Shown in pieces: positions 12,600 through 24,439 of a DNA stretch of 64,000 bases. The position numbers and the translations under genes were made by a program. This DNA is from Tolypeutes matacus (lineage: Eukaryota > Chordata > Mammalia > Cingulata > Chlamyphoridae), in NCBI GenBank assembly GCA_026826555.1, contig JAKSZT010054396.1, positions 14,070,535-14,134,534 on the forward strand. The letters are read 5' to 3'. Each line of letters begins with the position of its first letter. Positions within the stretch are counted from its first letter, which is position 1. A model generated the notes under the pieces. It was given only the letters and a program-made list of their open reading frames with translations, did not search any database and was not told where the DNA came from.

Positions 12600-13545
12600 A
12601 CCTAGAATGGCAGGGCTGGCCCAGCTCCTCCTAGCCGCCAGCTACTCCTGCATCCTCCCTCTCCTCCTCCCTCTCTCTGCCCCAACCCAACCCCCCAGAG
12701 GGCCAGAGGGACCGGATGGGATGTGAGACCATCACTGAGAGGGAAGGAGAGAAGCTTTGTGGCTCCTGGGCCTGGCTCAGGCCTGCCAGAGACACTTAGA
12801 ACAGGGCTGTGAGCGAATTAACTAATGAAGAAGGTAGAGAACAGGGAAGTGAGGGAGCAAATGAGAGGCATGGGGGAGAAGTTAAACAGCCAAGGAGGAA
12901 GGCAGAAAGGAGGGGCCAGAGGAAAAACGGCTTCTTACAAGATTAGGTTGATGGACGTTGGTGTGAGTGAGACAAGGGTCTTATTTGAAAAAATCAATAC
13001 TCCCCTCCGTGTGAAACAGGAGTAAACGTCATCTCGGGAATCTGTGCAGTTATGTTTTATTGGGTCTCACGAGGTCGTGCTGAGACCAGCAGCTGCTGGG
13101 AAGTCGGTGCAGCCGCCGCCCCTGCTCTGCCGGCCTCACCTCTTCCCCGGGCTCTGGGGAGACCTGGGGCCCCACCGTTGTCTTGGGCTGGGTTGTGTTC
13201 AGTGAAAACCCCCACCATCAGCTTATTGCTGGGGAGGTGACTTGTTACCTGAAGGTAACACTATTGACCTTCAGGCAGTGGCCATGGCTTGGCCCCTTGA
13301 TTTGAATAAACCTTCTCAAAATTTACCAGTCCTGGGTCCCATACCCTGATTACAGCAGGGCGGTAATAACAGTTGATCTCACTTGGGGCTAATAAATTCA
13401 TGGATACTAATTTGTTTCCCCTTCCACAGGGTTCTTTTGTACATTAATAGAGGCTTCCTGGAGAATGTGCATTATTATTGTTACTATTATTTTACAGTTT
13501 TACTTGTTTTACTTTGCTGGACAGGTAAGTTTCTACTCCGTCTAA
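12600..13545. other. Single-copy intronic DNA
   Basis: GC-rich to 13.2 kb, then AT-rich with TTATTATTG words near 13.47 kb. No gene or repeat family recognised. Confidence 0.45.
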
Positions 13546-13549
13546 AGTT

Positions 13550-13965
13550 TTAAAGTTACAAAAGGGGAGGCAGTATAAGACCTATCTCCCAGATCCCCCT
13601 TTCTGAAGGAAACCAGTGCTACCATTTTGTTTATCCTCCTAGAGATATTTTATGCACATATAAAGATGATTTGTATTCTTTCCCTAGACTTAAAATTTTA
13701 CAGAAATGGTAGCCTCTTCTAAGCCCTGTTCCACCTTTACTTTTTCAGTTTAGCCCTAACTTGGTGATCCTTTCATATCATACACAAAGAGCTTCCCCAC
13801 TTCTTTTTATGGCTGCATAGTATTCCACTGAGTGGGTATACCATAATTTATCTTTTCCCCTGAGGATGGGTGTTTAGGTTGTTTCCAGGATTTTGCTGTT
13901 ATAAACGGTAATACAGTAAATGACCTTATACATTGTTTTTCACTTTCTCAAGTGCAAGTATACTG
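13550..13965 (-). mobile_element. Old L1 LINE, 3' region
   Basis: Landmarks of mammalian L1M 3' regions in antisense: 'ttatggctgcatagtattcc', 'gggtgtttaggttgtttcc', 'gctgttataaacggtaatac'. No ORF2 frame survives. Confidence 0.75.
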
Positions 13966-13969
13966 AGGC

Positions 13970-15510
13970 GGTGCTTTTTCCCAAAGATACAGAGAGGGGC
14001 CCATGGGCGAGATATTTGGGAGAGAACAGAGTCCCTGCTCCATTCCCATCCCAGTGACTTTGCTGCCTAGCTGTATGGCTGCTCTAGGGCAGGGGACAAC
14101 AAGGGGAACAGGGGCATTGTGTGGGATGAGCCAGGGAGGGTCAAGACAGGAGGGACAGTTTGGGATGTCTTCTCACCTCCCCAAGTCCCCAGGACTGGAA
14201 TGACAGTGTCCTTTGCCCTGGAAGACTGAGGGGCAGATGACCCCACGCTGACCTCTGGAGGTCAGAGGAGAGAGCTGGTCAGGGCGGTATCCCCCAGGCC
14301 TCGATCTGCCTACCCGTGGTGCTTTGTGCTGCCTGCCTGGGGAGTCCTCCTCTGGGAAGCCTTCCCTGGCCACCTGCCCACATACCAGCACTGCTCCTTC
14401 TTTCTGGCTGCTCTGCAGGGCTGGGTCTCCCAGAGGGGCCTCGGGGGAGAGTGGGAGGGGGTGCCGGCTGAGGGTCTAAACAGCCTGGTTTGAATCCTGG
14501 CTTGGCCACTTAGGAGCGCTGTGGCAGGCGATTTGACTGTGGGTCAGGGGGTGGTTCGGACCAGGGGAGGAGGCAGGGTACAAGTGGACTTCTCTGAGCT
14601 CTGGTCAGGGAACGTCATGGTTTATGGAATGCCAGCCTCCACGGGCCCTGAAGACTCTCCTTGTCCTGTCACCTCCCACATTGTTCAGGAGGAGGATGTG
14701 ACTGGTCCAGATGGCAAATTACTGCAGAGCCAGGGCCCCACAGAGGCCTCTAGATTCTTAGTCCAGGGATGTTAAAGGGTCTTTTCAAAGAAGAGAAGAA
14801 GTGTAAATTCCAGAGAGGGCAGGAAATCCTTAAACCTAACTCAGCCAGAGACAAACACAGCCTAAGCCGTGAGAGGGATGTGATTTTGATGAGAATTAAT
14901 TCATAAAAGCACAAACATTTAGGGATTACAAGGAAAATTCGGGGTCCCCAGGCTGGGCAAGGGTGCTCGGAGGGAAGGTAGAGGTGGGATGGGAGGAGTG
15001 GCCGAGCAGTGACCTTCACAGAGGCCTCTCTCATCTGCTCTGCACTAATTTTATTAAAGCCCTAAATCAATGGTGCTAAATAGCTCCTGACTTAGCTTCT
15101 CAATAGGAATGAGAGTGGAAAACAGTGGGAGATGCAGCAGTGACAGCAGTCATAAAGCTTGGGACGGGCTTTATCATGCCCAACGGTGGCAGCAGCCTTG
15201 CTGCAGAATGAGAACAAAAGACTAACTTTTCAGGAAGGGCACTTCTCCGCAGTTGGGCATCGTCTGTCCCAGCTATGCCCTGCTCAGAAGCCGTGGGTTC
15301 CCATCATTCTTCCACCTGTTTCAGATCCTAATAGAGAAAAGCCCCCTAAAGACTTATCATGTGGAATCAGGATGAGATGTGGGCTGGGGAGCAGGAAAGG
15401 GCAGAATCAGTGCCAACAGATGCAAGTTCTGGGGAGGTCGGTTTCAGCTCAGTGAAGCAAAGAGCTTTCTGGTAATCAGAGCTATTCATGAAAGGAATGG
15501 GCTCCACTGA
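13970..15510. other. Single-copy intronic DNA with a possible MIR scrap
   Basis: Mostly unassigned. Around 14465..14540 a short stretch ('cagcctggtttgaatcctgg', 'cttggccactta') resembles a MIR head. 15040..15130 is AT-rich and repeat-free. Confidence 0.45.
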
Positions 15511-15514
15511 TTTA

Positions 15515-15890
15515 TGCATTCATATGTTCAGCACATGTTTATTAAACTTCTACTCGGTACAGGTACTGTGCTAGACTCTGAGCAAGAGAGACAGCCTCCT
15601 CCTTGCAGAAGCTTGTGGTCCAAATGAGCAAAGACAGTGATGTGTGATCTGTGCAATGACAGGAAAGGGCAGGTAGGAGATGAACATGTACCAGGAGCAG
15701 CTAACCTATTGTGGGTGGCCAGGGAAGGCTTCCTGAAGCAGGTGACATTTAAGGTGCTACCTGAGAGATGAGTTAGCCAAGCAATGAGGAGGGGGATGAG
15801 GGCCTCTTGGGGAGAGAACAGCACGTGCAAAGGCCCAGAGAGGAGTGAGAGCCTTTCCCACTTGGGGGCATGGATTCAGTTGAGTGTGGT
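15515..15890 (-). mobile_element. L2 LINE, 3' half
   Basis: Antisense L2: 'catgtttattaaacttctac', 'tactgtgctagactctgagc', 'agggaaggcttcctgaagc', 'gtgcaaaggcccagagagg'. Confidence 0.82.
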
Positions 15891-16117
15891 TAGAGCAGAG
15901 TGAGTGTACTCCCTGCTGGTAGCAGCATCTCAGTGGGGGTTTGACATGGCATGTGGGACAGTAGAAGGGGGGACTCTGTTATTGCTTGGCCCCTCTGCCC
16001 CAAGGCACTGCGGCTCTGAGTGCCTGCTGAAGTCCCTGAATTCAGCATTTTCGAGTGCCAAGTGTATGCTGCCTCCTCCAAAATGAATGATGATTGGAGT
16101 AGTTGAAACTTGGGGGG

Positions 16118-16681
16118 TGTATTAGTCAGCCAAAGGAGTACTGATGCAAAATACCAGAAATCAGTTGGCTTTTATAAAGGGTATTTATTTGGGATAGAAA
16201 TCCACAGTTACCAGGCCATAAAGCATAAGTTACTTCCCTCACCAAAGTTTATTGCCACATGTTGGAGCAAGACAGCTGCCGACATCTGCAAGGGTTCAGG
16301 CTTCCTGGGTTCCTCTCTTCCTGGGGCTCTGTTTCTCTCTGGGCTCAGCTGCTCTGGTTCCTCCACCAGGCCAGCTGTAGACTATCAGGTGGATGGCTTG
16401 TCTCTTCCCAGGGCCTTCTCTCCTTCCTCAGGACCAACCTTCTCTGTGTGTTTGCTTCCCTGGGCTCCAGCATTAAAACTCCAACGTAAAACTACTCCAA
16501 CTCTGTCCTTTACCATGTCTTTTTATCTTTGAGACCCCACCCATCAAGGGTTGGGGCTCAATGCCCTACTGACGTGGCCCAGTCAATGCCCTAATCATAA
16601 CTTAATCATGCCCAGATGACAAGCATAATCTAATATCTATTTTTGGAATTCATAGCTATATCAAACTGCCAAACTGCTACA
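16118..16681 (-). mobile_element. Solo LTR, MaLR/ERVL-like, probably xenarthran-specific
   Basis: A 564-bp element opening TGTATTAG and closing CTGCTACA is flanked by a perfect 5-bp target duplication: GGGGG at 16113..16117 and again at 16682..16686. In sense (minus) orientation an AATAAA lies near the 3' end, as in MaLR LTRs. Its opening resembles the MLT1/MST ending in antisense, but the body does not match the eutherian MLT1 consensus I remember, so I infer a lineage-specific subfamily. No internal gag or pol sequence accompanies it. Confidence 0.8.
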
Positions 16682-16689
16682 GGGGGAAG

Positions 16690-16912
16690 GGGGCTTGCTA
16701 AGAACCCACTCTGCTAAACATTCTACAGACATTATCTTATTTAACCCTCAAAACAGCCCTTTATTTGGGTCTGTTATTGGTCCAGTTTTACCGAGAACCT
16801 GAGGCTTTGCAAAGTTTTGTACTTTTGATTGGCTCAGGAGCACACAGCTAAGTAAGTAGAAGGACTGGGACTCGACCCCAGGTCTGGCCAAGCTGAAAGC
16901 CCATTTCCTTAA
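16690..16912 (-). mobile_element. MIR SINE
   Basis: Antisense MIR: 'acattatcttatttaaccctc', 'cacacagctaagtaagtag' and 'gggactcgaccccagg' in order. It abuts the LTR at 16118..16681. Confidence 0.8.
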
Positions 16913-16999
16913 CCTGCAGCTTCCCTGACAGGGGGCACGAGGAGGGCATCACCGTCTATCTGTTCGTCCCCCTAGCCCCTATCCTTTGGGAGTCTGTCA

Positions 17000-17960
17000 G
17001 GCATGGCCACGAGAAGAGGCCAGCTCCTTCTGGAAAGGCAAGTTGCAAGGCAGAACCAGGCAGGGGACTGGTTTTTAAATCAGGGCTTTAAAAAAAAAAA
17101 AAAAAAGGCTCAACAAGCCTTCTGTTTTGCTTTCCTCGTAGGTGGTGAGTATCAATTTCCCAAAGGGGGGAAAAAACATCAATCAGTTGGAATATGTCTT
17201 TCTGGAGAAAGCCTGGCATCTGTCAAATGGGGGAAAAAAGATCCAGGAAAGGATTTTCTTGGGTCATGTGCCGGGGGTTGCTGACTCAGGCCATATGCTC
17301 TAACACCATTAACAAGTTGAAAAGCTGTTGCTCCTTGCAGGAGCGCAGGATTGGGGTTTGAACAGCTCAGCCTGGAAAACACTTCACAGAGCCAGGGAAA
17401 GCCGAGGATACCAGGAGCAGTTCACAAACAGACCTGGGGCCTGCAGCATTGATTAAAGGAATTGACTGCAAGGCTGGGGTTTTTATTAGTCCCACCAGTG
17501 GGAAGTGATTGCTTGATGTGGGAACCTGAGAGGAATATCCTGACAAGTTGGCAATTTTAACTGACAATTATTAACAGTTAAACCCTGTTGAGGCAAGCCA
17601 TGAGAGGCAGTGTAATATCTTGGGGGTGTGATTGGTAGAGATTCAAGGGAGATCCCTAGGGGAGTTTGCAGTCTGACCCTGGATTTTGATAATAGTTGCC
17701 CCCAGGGCTCTAGGCAAGGGTGGCCTGAACCCTAGGCTGAAGTCCTGCTTGTTGGGTTTTGCTGGAACAGTCCTTGTCTGTTAGCTGGAGAGTCTCTGGA
17801 ATTTTTCTACAGAGCATTTTGCTGTCCCACCATGGGGGAGATGGAGCTTAGCTTTGCCCTGGTCTCTTAGCTGAGTTAAGTTTCACCCATAAGCAGACTG
17901 GCATGGCCCACACAAATGACAGGTGGGGCTCTGGATGAGTGAGGGAAGTAGAGATCCTTT
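17000..17960. other. Single-copy intronic DNA with a 16-base A run
   Basis: An A run at 17091..17106 has no gene-like sequence or target duplication around it, so it is not called as a processed pseudogene. The rest is unassigned; 17555..17590 is AT-rich with 'tgacaattattaacag'. Confidence 0.5.
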
Positions 17961-17964
17961 ACAA

Positions 17965-18440
17965 TTCAGATACTTATTCATTCACCCAATATGATTAAGC
18001 ACCTGCCACCTGCAGGCACCGCGCTAGGTGCTGGGACATAAGGATGAACTAGGGAAACCTATTCCTTGCTTTCATGGAATTTATGGGAGACAGACAAGTA
18101 GCACAGAGAAGTCAATGCTGTGGCCCGTGGGGTGAACTGTCTGCCATGGAAGCAGAGGGGACGTAAATCAGCTTGGGGGTAGTGGGTGGGCAGTGCAGTC
18201 AGGGAAGGCTTCCTGGAGGAAGTGGCATCTGGGTTAATGTGAAGGGTAGCCAGAAGCAAGTGATGGGAGAGCTGGAGAGCCAGATTGTGGATAGAGTCCC
18301 AGACTGTGTACCATGACCCAGAGTGGAGGTGGACAGGGACTCATTCACAACCAGGAGGCGTTCCATGTGCTGAAGAGGAGAGGGCAGGAGAGAACAATGA
18401 GGCCAGAGCAGTGAGAGGGGCCCGATGAAGGAAGGTAGAG
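17965..18440 (-). mobile_element. L2 LINE, 3' half
   Basis: Antisense L2: 'ccgcgctaggtgctggg', 'gctttcatggaatttatggg', 'gtcagggaaggcttcctgg'. Confidence 0.82.
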
Positions 18441-18574
18441 GAAGTTATGGACTCTTCTTCCTGCAGAGAACTCTTAAGAGGCAGAACGTCTCCTGCTCTG
18501 ACGGTCTGTGGGGTTAGAGGGTGGATACTGTGTCTGGCACACAGTAGGGGCTTGGTACGTGTATTTTGAATGAA

Positions 18575-18890
18575 TGTCAATTCTAACATCACCTTCTCTG
18601 TGAAACCTTTCCTACGCTCTCCCCTGGCCCCAACACACACATCTGGAAGAATTGTCCCCTCCCTCCTTGGGTCCCACCCTGCACTGCCAACTGGCTGTCA
18701 TTTAAGCACCAGTAACATTTTAGTGCCCTTGCTCACTCACTCGCTCACTTGCTCGCATACTGTCTGCCTTTCTTGCTATCAGATTGTTGGTACTGTGAAA
18801 GCAGACTTATTTGCTTTCAGTATTCCCAGCACCTAGCCCAGTGTATGGCACATAGTAGGTGCTTAAAAATGATTTTGGAGTGAATGACTG
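18575..18890 (+). mobile_element. L2 LINE, 3' end
   Basis: Sense L2: 'ctgtgaaacctttcctacg', 'ttcccagcacctagccca', 'gcacatagtaggtgcttaaa'. It faces the antisense L2 just upstream. Confidence 0.82.
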
Positions 18891-18944
18891 CTTAGAGGCA
18901 GGGGTATGGAATAGATGACCTTGAAAAAATTCTAGCTAGGTTCT

Positions 18945-19155
18945 CATGTGCTCGGCACTGCTTTAAGCAGTTTTACATGCATTAATGATATTTCATCTTG
19001 TCACAAACCTATGAGGAAGGAGGCCATTGTCCCCATTTCACAGATAGGGAAATGGAGGCCCAGAGAAGTTAAGTAACTCGACTGAGGCCACACACCTAGG
19101 AAGTGGCAGAACCAAGCCTTGAATCCAGCAGCCTGGCCCCCAAAGTCCATTCTCT
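18945..19155 (-). mobile_element. MIR SINE
   Basis: Antisense MIR: 'cccatttcacagatagggaa', 'cagagaagttaagtaactcg', 'gaagtggcagaaccaagcc'. Confidence 0.88.
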
Positions 19156-19594
19156 TCCTTTCTCATGGTCCTGGCCCGTGGGAATCACAGCACAGCCCTT
19201 GTCCCTCTGTGCACAGTTCTCTGAGGGGTGCCTGAGAGTGGGCACTACCCTCGTGGTGCCTCAGAGTCCTGGGGCAGGTCCTCCTTTCATTCACATGCCA
19301 CCTGAGCACTGGAAGCGGAAAGCAGTGTGTGCAGCACTCCCCTGCAGGAATTATAACTCACCAATGAGCTGAACCTGGACTGTGCCTCCTGCCTCCTCGA
19401 CTACCCCCAGCCCTTGCCCCCACCTCGGGTGAATGAGGAATCAGAAAATGGGCTTCCTCCTCCATTGCGGGTGTCACTCGGGCCACTCTGTTATCCTCTG
19501 AGCTGGAAATGAGCCTGAGAAGGCTCTGGGCCCAAGGCAGCTCCCTGCCTAGCCCTGGGAGGAGGAATGTTAATAACCACAGCAGCAAAAATCA

Positions 19595-19850
19595 AAGTAA
19601 CAACTGTAACTAACATCTGGTTCTAGGCCATTCACTCCTTGCAATAATCTTTCAGTTAAGTACTATTGTCAATGGCCATTTCACAGATGAGGAAACTGAG
19701 GCCCAGAGGGGCACATGGAGATGATCATGTTCCCATGCCAAGCTCTGTGCCTGCATTTGTGGAATGGATTTTTCTCAAATTTGGCTTCACTCTGTCAGCC
19801 AAAAAAAAATCTGATAAGTGGCAGAGCAGAGACCCAGGCTTTTAAATAAT
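19595..19850 (-). mobile_element. MIR SINE interrupted by a short insert
   Basis: Left part: 'tttcacagatgaggaaactg', 'aggcccagaggggcacatgg'. The pattern resumes after about 90 bases with 'ctgataagtggcagagcag' and 'agacccaggctttt'. The interrupting segment contains copy A of the 73-bp duplicated sequence. Confidence 0.75.
19733..19805 (+). repeat. 73-bp duplicated sequence, copy A
   Basis: Begins 'ccatgccaagctctgtg' and ends 'cagccaaaaa'. It matches 20971..21043 at 67 of 73 positions by hand alignment, in the same orientation. It sits inside a MIR and is followed by a 9-base A run. Family unknown. Confidence 0.85.
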
Positions 19851-20095
19851 GCTGCACTGTCAAAAAGCCAATATCAGAAAGGGCACCAAATGAATGGAAG
19901 AAGAGTCTTATAGGTCCAATTGGCTTGTTGGGTGGGTAGGTGGTGCTTTGGTTACCTGTCCTGGAGCTCTGGGTGGGCCTAGGACTCCCCGCTTCAGAAG
20001 AAGTGGGGTCTGCAGGTGGGTGGTCCCCAGACCAGGAGACTGGTCAGCCCTATGTCCTTCCAGCTAATCAGGCCTGCAGGTGAAGTGCTTCTTGT

Positions 20096-20142
20096 CTTTT
20101 GTTTGTTGTTTTGTTGTTTTGCTTTGTTTTTGTTTTAATTGA
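20096..20142. repeat. (GTTTT)n-like simple repeat
   Basis: An imperfect array of GTTT, GTTTT and GTTGTTTT units about 47 bases long. Confidence 0.8.
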
Positions 20143-20970
20143 CTGTTTCTTGTTTTGGAGCCAAATGTGGTCACAGCAATTAAAAGCAAACTCTAAACAT
20201 GCCAAAAGGAAGGGCGAGCCATTTTGGAGGGGACTTGGAGCTGGTATTATAGAAGAATGAGTGATACACATAATATGAGTTGTTTTAGAACTCCCCTTGG
20301 TGACACACACATACACACACCACGGGTGACCTTGGGCATGCCAGAATCACTCATGCTAAGCATGTCACCTCAGAATTGGCACTTGGGCTACTTGGATGTA
20401 GGTCATTTTATTTCCAAGCTAAATCAAATAAGAACCTGATCTAAAGCTCCTGCTGAGAATGCTGATGGTGGACTGATCAATGTGCGGTGGGGCACTGGGG
20501 AAAGAGGGTTCAGGGCAAGCTCCAGAGGCCATATGCTGTAGAATTCTGGAAAGCCACCGCCTCTTCTGATCCCCAGGACTTCTTTTGTCCTAGCTGAGTA
20601 TCAGGCTAGTTAGCCAGCAAGCAGGGAAGTTGTCTTTATTTATCTTGACCTTTTCATGCAAATAATTTTTATAGTTCCATTAACTAGTAAGACCATTTGC
20701 AAACCGCCAGGCAAAATGTATTATCACAAATACCTCAGGGACTCTGGGTCATCTTGGGTGGCATGCTAATAGAATGGAGAATTGATTAAGTCTCACCATG
20801 AGAGAGGGACAACAAACTGGGCCACCTTTGGTCAGGGAAGGGGCAGTGTTGTCTCAGCAGTTGCAGAGTGGACCTGATTCAGACACCTTTGGTACTGGGT
20901 CCCGGGCTGCTTATGCAAGCTGTCCCCCAACCCCTGCGCCGTCCATCTGCATATCACAACACATTTGTTA

Positions 20971-21043
20971 CCATGCCAAGCTCTGTGTCTGCATTTGTGG
21001 AACGGATTTTTCTCAAATTTGGCTTGAATCAGTGAGCCAAAAA
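20971..21043 (+). repeat. 73-bp duplicated sequence, copy B
   Basis: Same opening and ending as copy A at 19733. Four of the six differences cluster in the loop between 'ttggctt' and 'agccaa', two words that can pair as a small hairpin in both copies. Confidence 0.85.
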
Positions 21044-21079
21044 GCCAGTAGTTGCTGCAGTGGAGCCATAGACTCCTAA

Positions 21080-21215
21080 AGCTGGAAGAAACATTTGGAT
21101 CAGGTCATCCAACCCCTTCGTTTCACAGATGGAGAAACTGAGACCCAGAGAAGGGAAGGGACTTGGCTTAGTTCTCACAGCCCTGACTTGGTGAAAGATC
21201 CAGGGCTGGAACTTC
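21080..21215 (-). mobile_element. MIR-family SINE (MIR3-like)
   Basis: Antisense pattern 'cccttcgtttcacagatgg', 'agaaactgagacccagagaa', then 'gaaagatccagggctgg'. The 'aggtcatccaacccc' left edge is typical of the MIR3-like variant. Confidence 0.7.
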
Positions 21216-21319
21216 CTTCTTGACCTGTGGTCTAGGTGGGGCAGCAGCACGTGGGTAAGAGCAGGCCTTTTCACATCACCCAGATGTAGGCTCAAACCTT
21301 GGCCTGGCCACTGGACCTG

Positions 21320-21890
21320 TGAGGGTCCTGGCAGAAAACAGATGGCATGCTAAAGAGAATAACTGAGGCTAGTTTAGTAAAGTTATTACTTATAAAGGCA
21401 TGGAAAGGGTTAAGGGAAGTCAATTAGAGATGGAATAGCATCGAGGGGTCACAACAGAGAAGAGTCACTGCCATCCCCAGGCCTGAAGAAACTGCTGGGC
21501 CTTGAGCTGTAGGAGAGGGCCGCCCAGGAGGACACCGCCCTGCCCACCCACTGCCCAGCCTTGCCTTCCGCCACCCTCCCATCTCCTGCTGGCGTTCCCC
21601 ATTGGCCAAACCCACAGAAGCCAGAGGACAAGGAAGCCTGAAAGTGCAGTCCAGGGAGGTCAGCTTCGCAGGGCACAGAGCAGGGTGGAAAAGAACAGAA
21701 AGGACCAAGCACATGCATGCTCATGGGGTAAAAACTGCTTAGAAATAAAGCCCACGAAGTACATAAGCAGAGATACAGTATATCTGTGTATTCGAATTTA
21801 ATAGGAGGGGGTGAGTAAGAAAAAGCATGTCTTAATAGTCTCCTTGGTGGGGGCAGAGGGAAATAATGACCAAAAACTTGTGAAGCACTG
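21320..21890. other. Single-copy intronic DNA
   Basis: No repeat or gene recognised. Open frames near 21.5 kb on both strands have no domains. Confidence 0.45.
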
Positions 21891-21899
21891 ACTCAGCAC

Positions 21900-22065
21900 A
21901 GCCTCTTATGAGCTACCTGAATCTGCACAAGTTATTTAACCATTTGTATGGTTTAGTTGCAACTAAATAGGCAGTGACAATGCTGACTTCAGAGCGCTGG
22001 AAGGATTTTATGGGACAATGTTTAGTCACTGCCTAGCATGGTGACTGGAAAAAAGAGAGGTCTTA
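21900..22065 (+). mobile_element. MIR SINE, degraded
   Basis: Weak sense MIR: 'gagctacctgaatctgcac', 'aagttatttaaccatttg', 'gtcactgcctagcatgg'. Confidence 0.5.
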
Positions 22066-22469
22066 TCATTTGGTCTCTTTTTTCCTCTCTTTCCCTCACT
22101 ACAGTTGCTAGTGTCTACCTAAGCAAGACCGCCGGCTGCACCACCAGTGTTCATTAAATCATCCATATGCCTTGTTCCCAACCCCCAGGAGGAAAGAGGG
22201 GACTAAAATAAAGTGCTGAGTCAGTGCACGTGGCTGCTGCAAGGTTATGCTTCCCAGCTCGATGGCCTCTTGCACTTTGGATGGACCCAAAGGACCACTT
22301 TAGAAAGTAGACGGGCATTGGTTGGCATTTCCTAAGAACTTTTGATCTTGTTTTCTAGTCATACCAGGGAGTGAGTAAATGATAGAAGCATAGAAGGGGA
22401 GGAAGGGACCTTAAAAGTCTCAAGCTAATTTCCCACCAAAGCAGGAACCCCCTACAGCAGGAGGGGGCC

Positions 22470-22678
22470 TTGGAAAGTAGCAGATAGTAAATATTTTAGG
22501 CTTTGCTGACCATTAGTGTCTGCTGCAACTATGCAACTCTGTGCAGTAGTGCAAAAAGGCAGCCATAACCAGTATGGAAATGAACGGGCAAGGCTGTGTG
22601 TGCCAACAAGGTTTTATTTGCAAAACTTGGGAGCAGGCTGGATTTGGCCCATGGGCCATAGTTTGCCAACCCCTGCCC
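22470..22678 (-). mobile_element. MER5A, non-autonomous hAT DNA transposon
   Basis: Nearly complete: 'taaatattttaggctttgc' at the left, 'caaggttttatttgcaaaac' in the middle, and 'catgggccatagtttgcc' followed by 'aacccctg' at the right. The right end is the reverse complement of the MER5A start. Confidence 0.9.
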
Positions 22679-22699
22679 TATGGCATTTATGGGTCCTGT

Positions 22700-23050
22700 A
22701 TCCTTTGCTTGCTTGCACATTCACAGTGATGGGGAGCTCCCTACCTATAGAAATAGCCTGTTGAACTTCTGAATCCATTCAGGGCTTAGGAAGCCTTGCT
22801 TTGGGTTAGGCTGGAATCTGCATCCTTATCACTTGAACACCTTGGTCCCTATTCTCTCTGGACAGAGTGGCTCCTGCTTCTTCCGGTCAGCCTTCAGCCT
22901 GCCAGCTGACTGTGTCCCCCTCCTCCACCCCCTAGGACTTCCTTTTCCAGGCTGAACACACCTGGCCTTCACAATGTCCTCACATGTCCATACCCTCTGC
23001 ATCCTGATCCTTCTCTCCTGACTTGTCAACGTCCCTCTCAAGACACGGTG
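22700..23050 (+). mobile_element. L3/CR1-type LINE, 3' region
   Basis: Landmarks: 'gtgatggggagctccctacc', 'ttccttttccaggctgaac', 'gacttgtcaacgtccctc'. This is the CR1/L3 pattern. Confidence 0.7.
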
Positions 23051-23059
23051 CCAACGCCC

Positions 23060-23180
23060 ATGTGTAGAGTATCTGTCACATGTGGCCTGTGGGGAGATAC
23101 GGGCATGTTTAAGACCTTGGATTTACCTTCAAGGAGCTCATAGTCTAGTTGGACAGACCAGATAAATCCATGCTAAGAGG
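23060..23180 (-). mobile_element. L2 LINE fragment
   Basis: Antisense L2 words: 'accttcaaggagctcatag' and 'tctagttggacagacc'. Confidence 0.7.
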
Positions 23181-23499
23181 GGAAATGGTAGGAGGCCTGG
23201 TGAGCTATGTACCCCCAAATGTACCCCCACAGAGTGCCATGGGCAATCAGTGGAAGAAGAGGACTCTGCGAGCCGGGCTGCCCAGGAGGAGCATTGTGGG
23301 AAATAGTACAGCCTCCATAAGGTGCAAACTGGAGGCTTGGGGAATCCGCCCCTCCCGGCTGCTTGGTGGAGTTGGGTGATGGAGGGCAGGCCCGGCCTTG
23401 ACGACCCAGGGCTGGGGGGCGCAGATAAGCGTTTCACACTTCAGGCTGCTATAGGCTGGTGTGGTGGAGCCCGAGCAGCTCCACTTCAAAAGAGAAGCA

Positions 23500-23685
23500 T
23501 CAAGGGATGTCAGCAGTGGAAGGGCCCCAAGGGTGACATGCTCTAATGCCTTTAGGAGCAGAAAGGAGACTGAAGCCCAGAGAGGGGAGAGCAACCTGCC
23601 CGAAGTCATATGTCAGATGGTACAGGGGCTGGACTCGCACTCAGGTCTCTTGGCTCCCAACTCAGTGCTGATTCCCAAGGAACGG
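23500..23685 (-). mobile_element. MIR-family SINE (MIR3-like)
   Basis: Antisense pattern: 'gactgaagcccagagagggg', 'caacctgcccgaagtcat', 'ggactcgcactcaggtctc'. Confidence 0.7.
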
Positions 23686-24439
23686 AGGAAAGAAGCCAGG
23701 GGTCCTGGTGATGGCAAGAGCAAAGGTTTACTAGGCCATAGAAAGGGGCTAGGGTCTTGGAGCAGGAAGGGGGCCTATAGCAATGGCAACAATTCAAGCA
23801 TGTCCTGAAGGGGGAAGGGCAGGCTTACAGCTCCTGGGGATTCTTAGCTGGATGGGAACTTAGGCCTCGTCGAGTCTAATCTTGATGTATAGGTGAAGCT
23901 GCAGGCCCAGGAGAGAAATGTGCGGTAGATACAGGATGCCAGTCCTGGTCTCCTCACACCCCTTGATGGCTCTTTCTACAACCACAACCACCAACCCTCA
24001 CTCTCCAACTGCCCTGGTCCCACAGGGCTAGAAATAGCTGGAGCCAAGGGACAGGGCCCAGGGATTTGGTGGCTTATCTGTGACGGCCAAGGCTGACCTT
24101 AGGGAAGAAAACCCCATCTTCCTCTTGTGTCCTTGGTGCTATCTCCCAAGGCAGGTGAGTGAGGGATGCACAGACATTGAGCACTTACTGTGTACCAGCC
24201 ACCATGAGGGCTTTAAAAAGCTGAGTAGGAAGCAACCTCTCTCCCCCAGGGACTGGAGTGTCTCAAAGGAAGGACAGGTGCCACAAAGCAGGCTGGGACA
24301 GCTCACGATGGAGGTTGAGGCAGCCTGTGTGAGAGCCCCAAGGCCTGTACATAGTAGGTACTCAGAAAATGGTAGTGTCCAGGAGGCGGCTACAAATGGT
24401 AGCAGCTATCAGCTGTCTTGGATCTGGAGTCCAACCCCA

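Noticed and set aside
17091..17106. A16 run as the tail of a processed pseudogene
   Set aside because: No gene-like sequence upstream and no flanking direct repeat.
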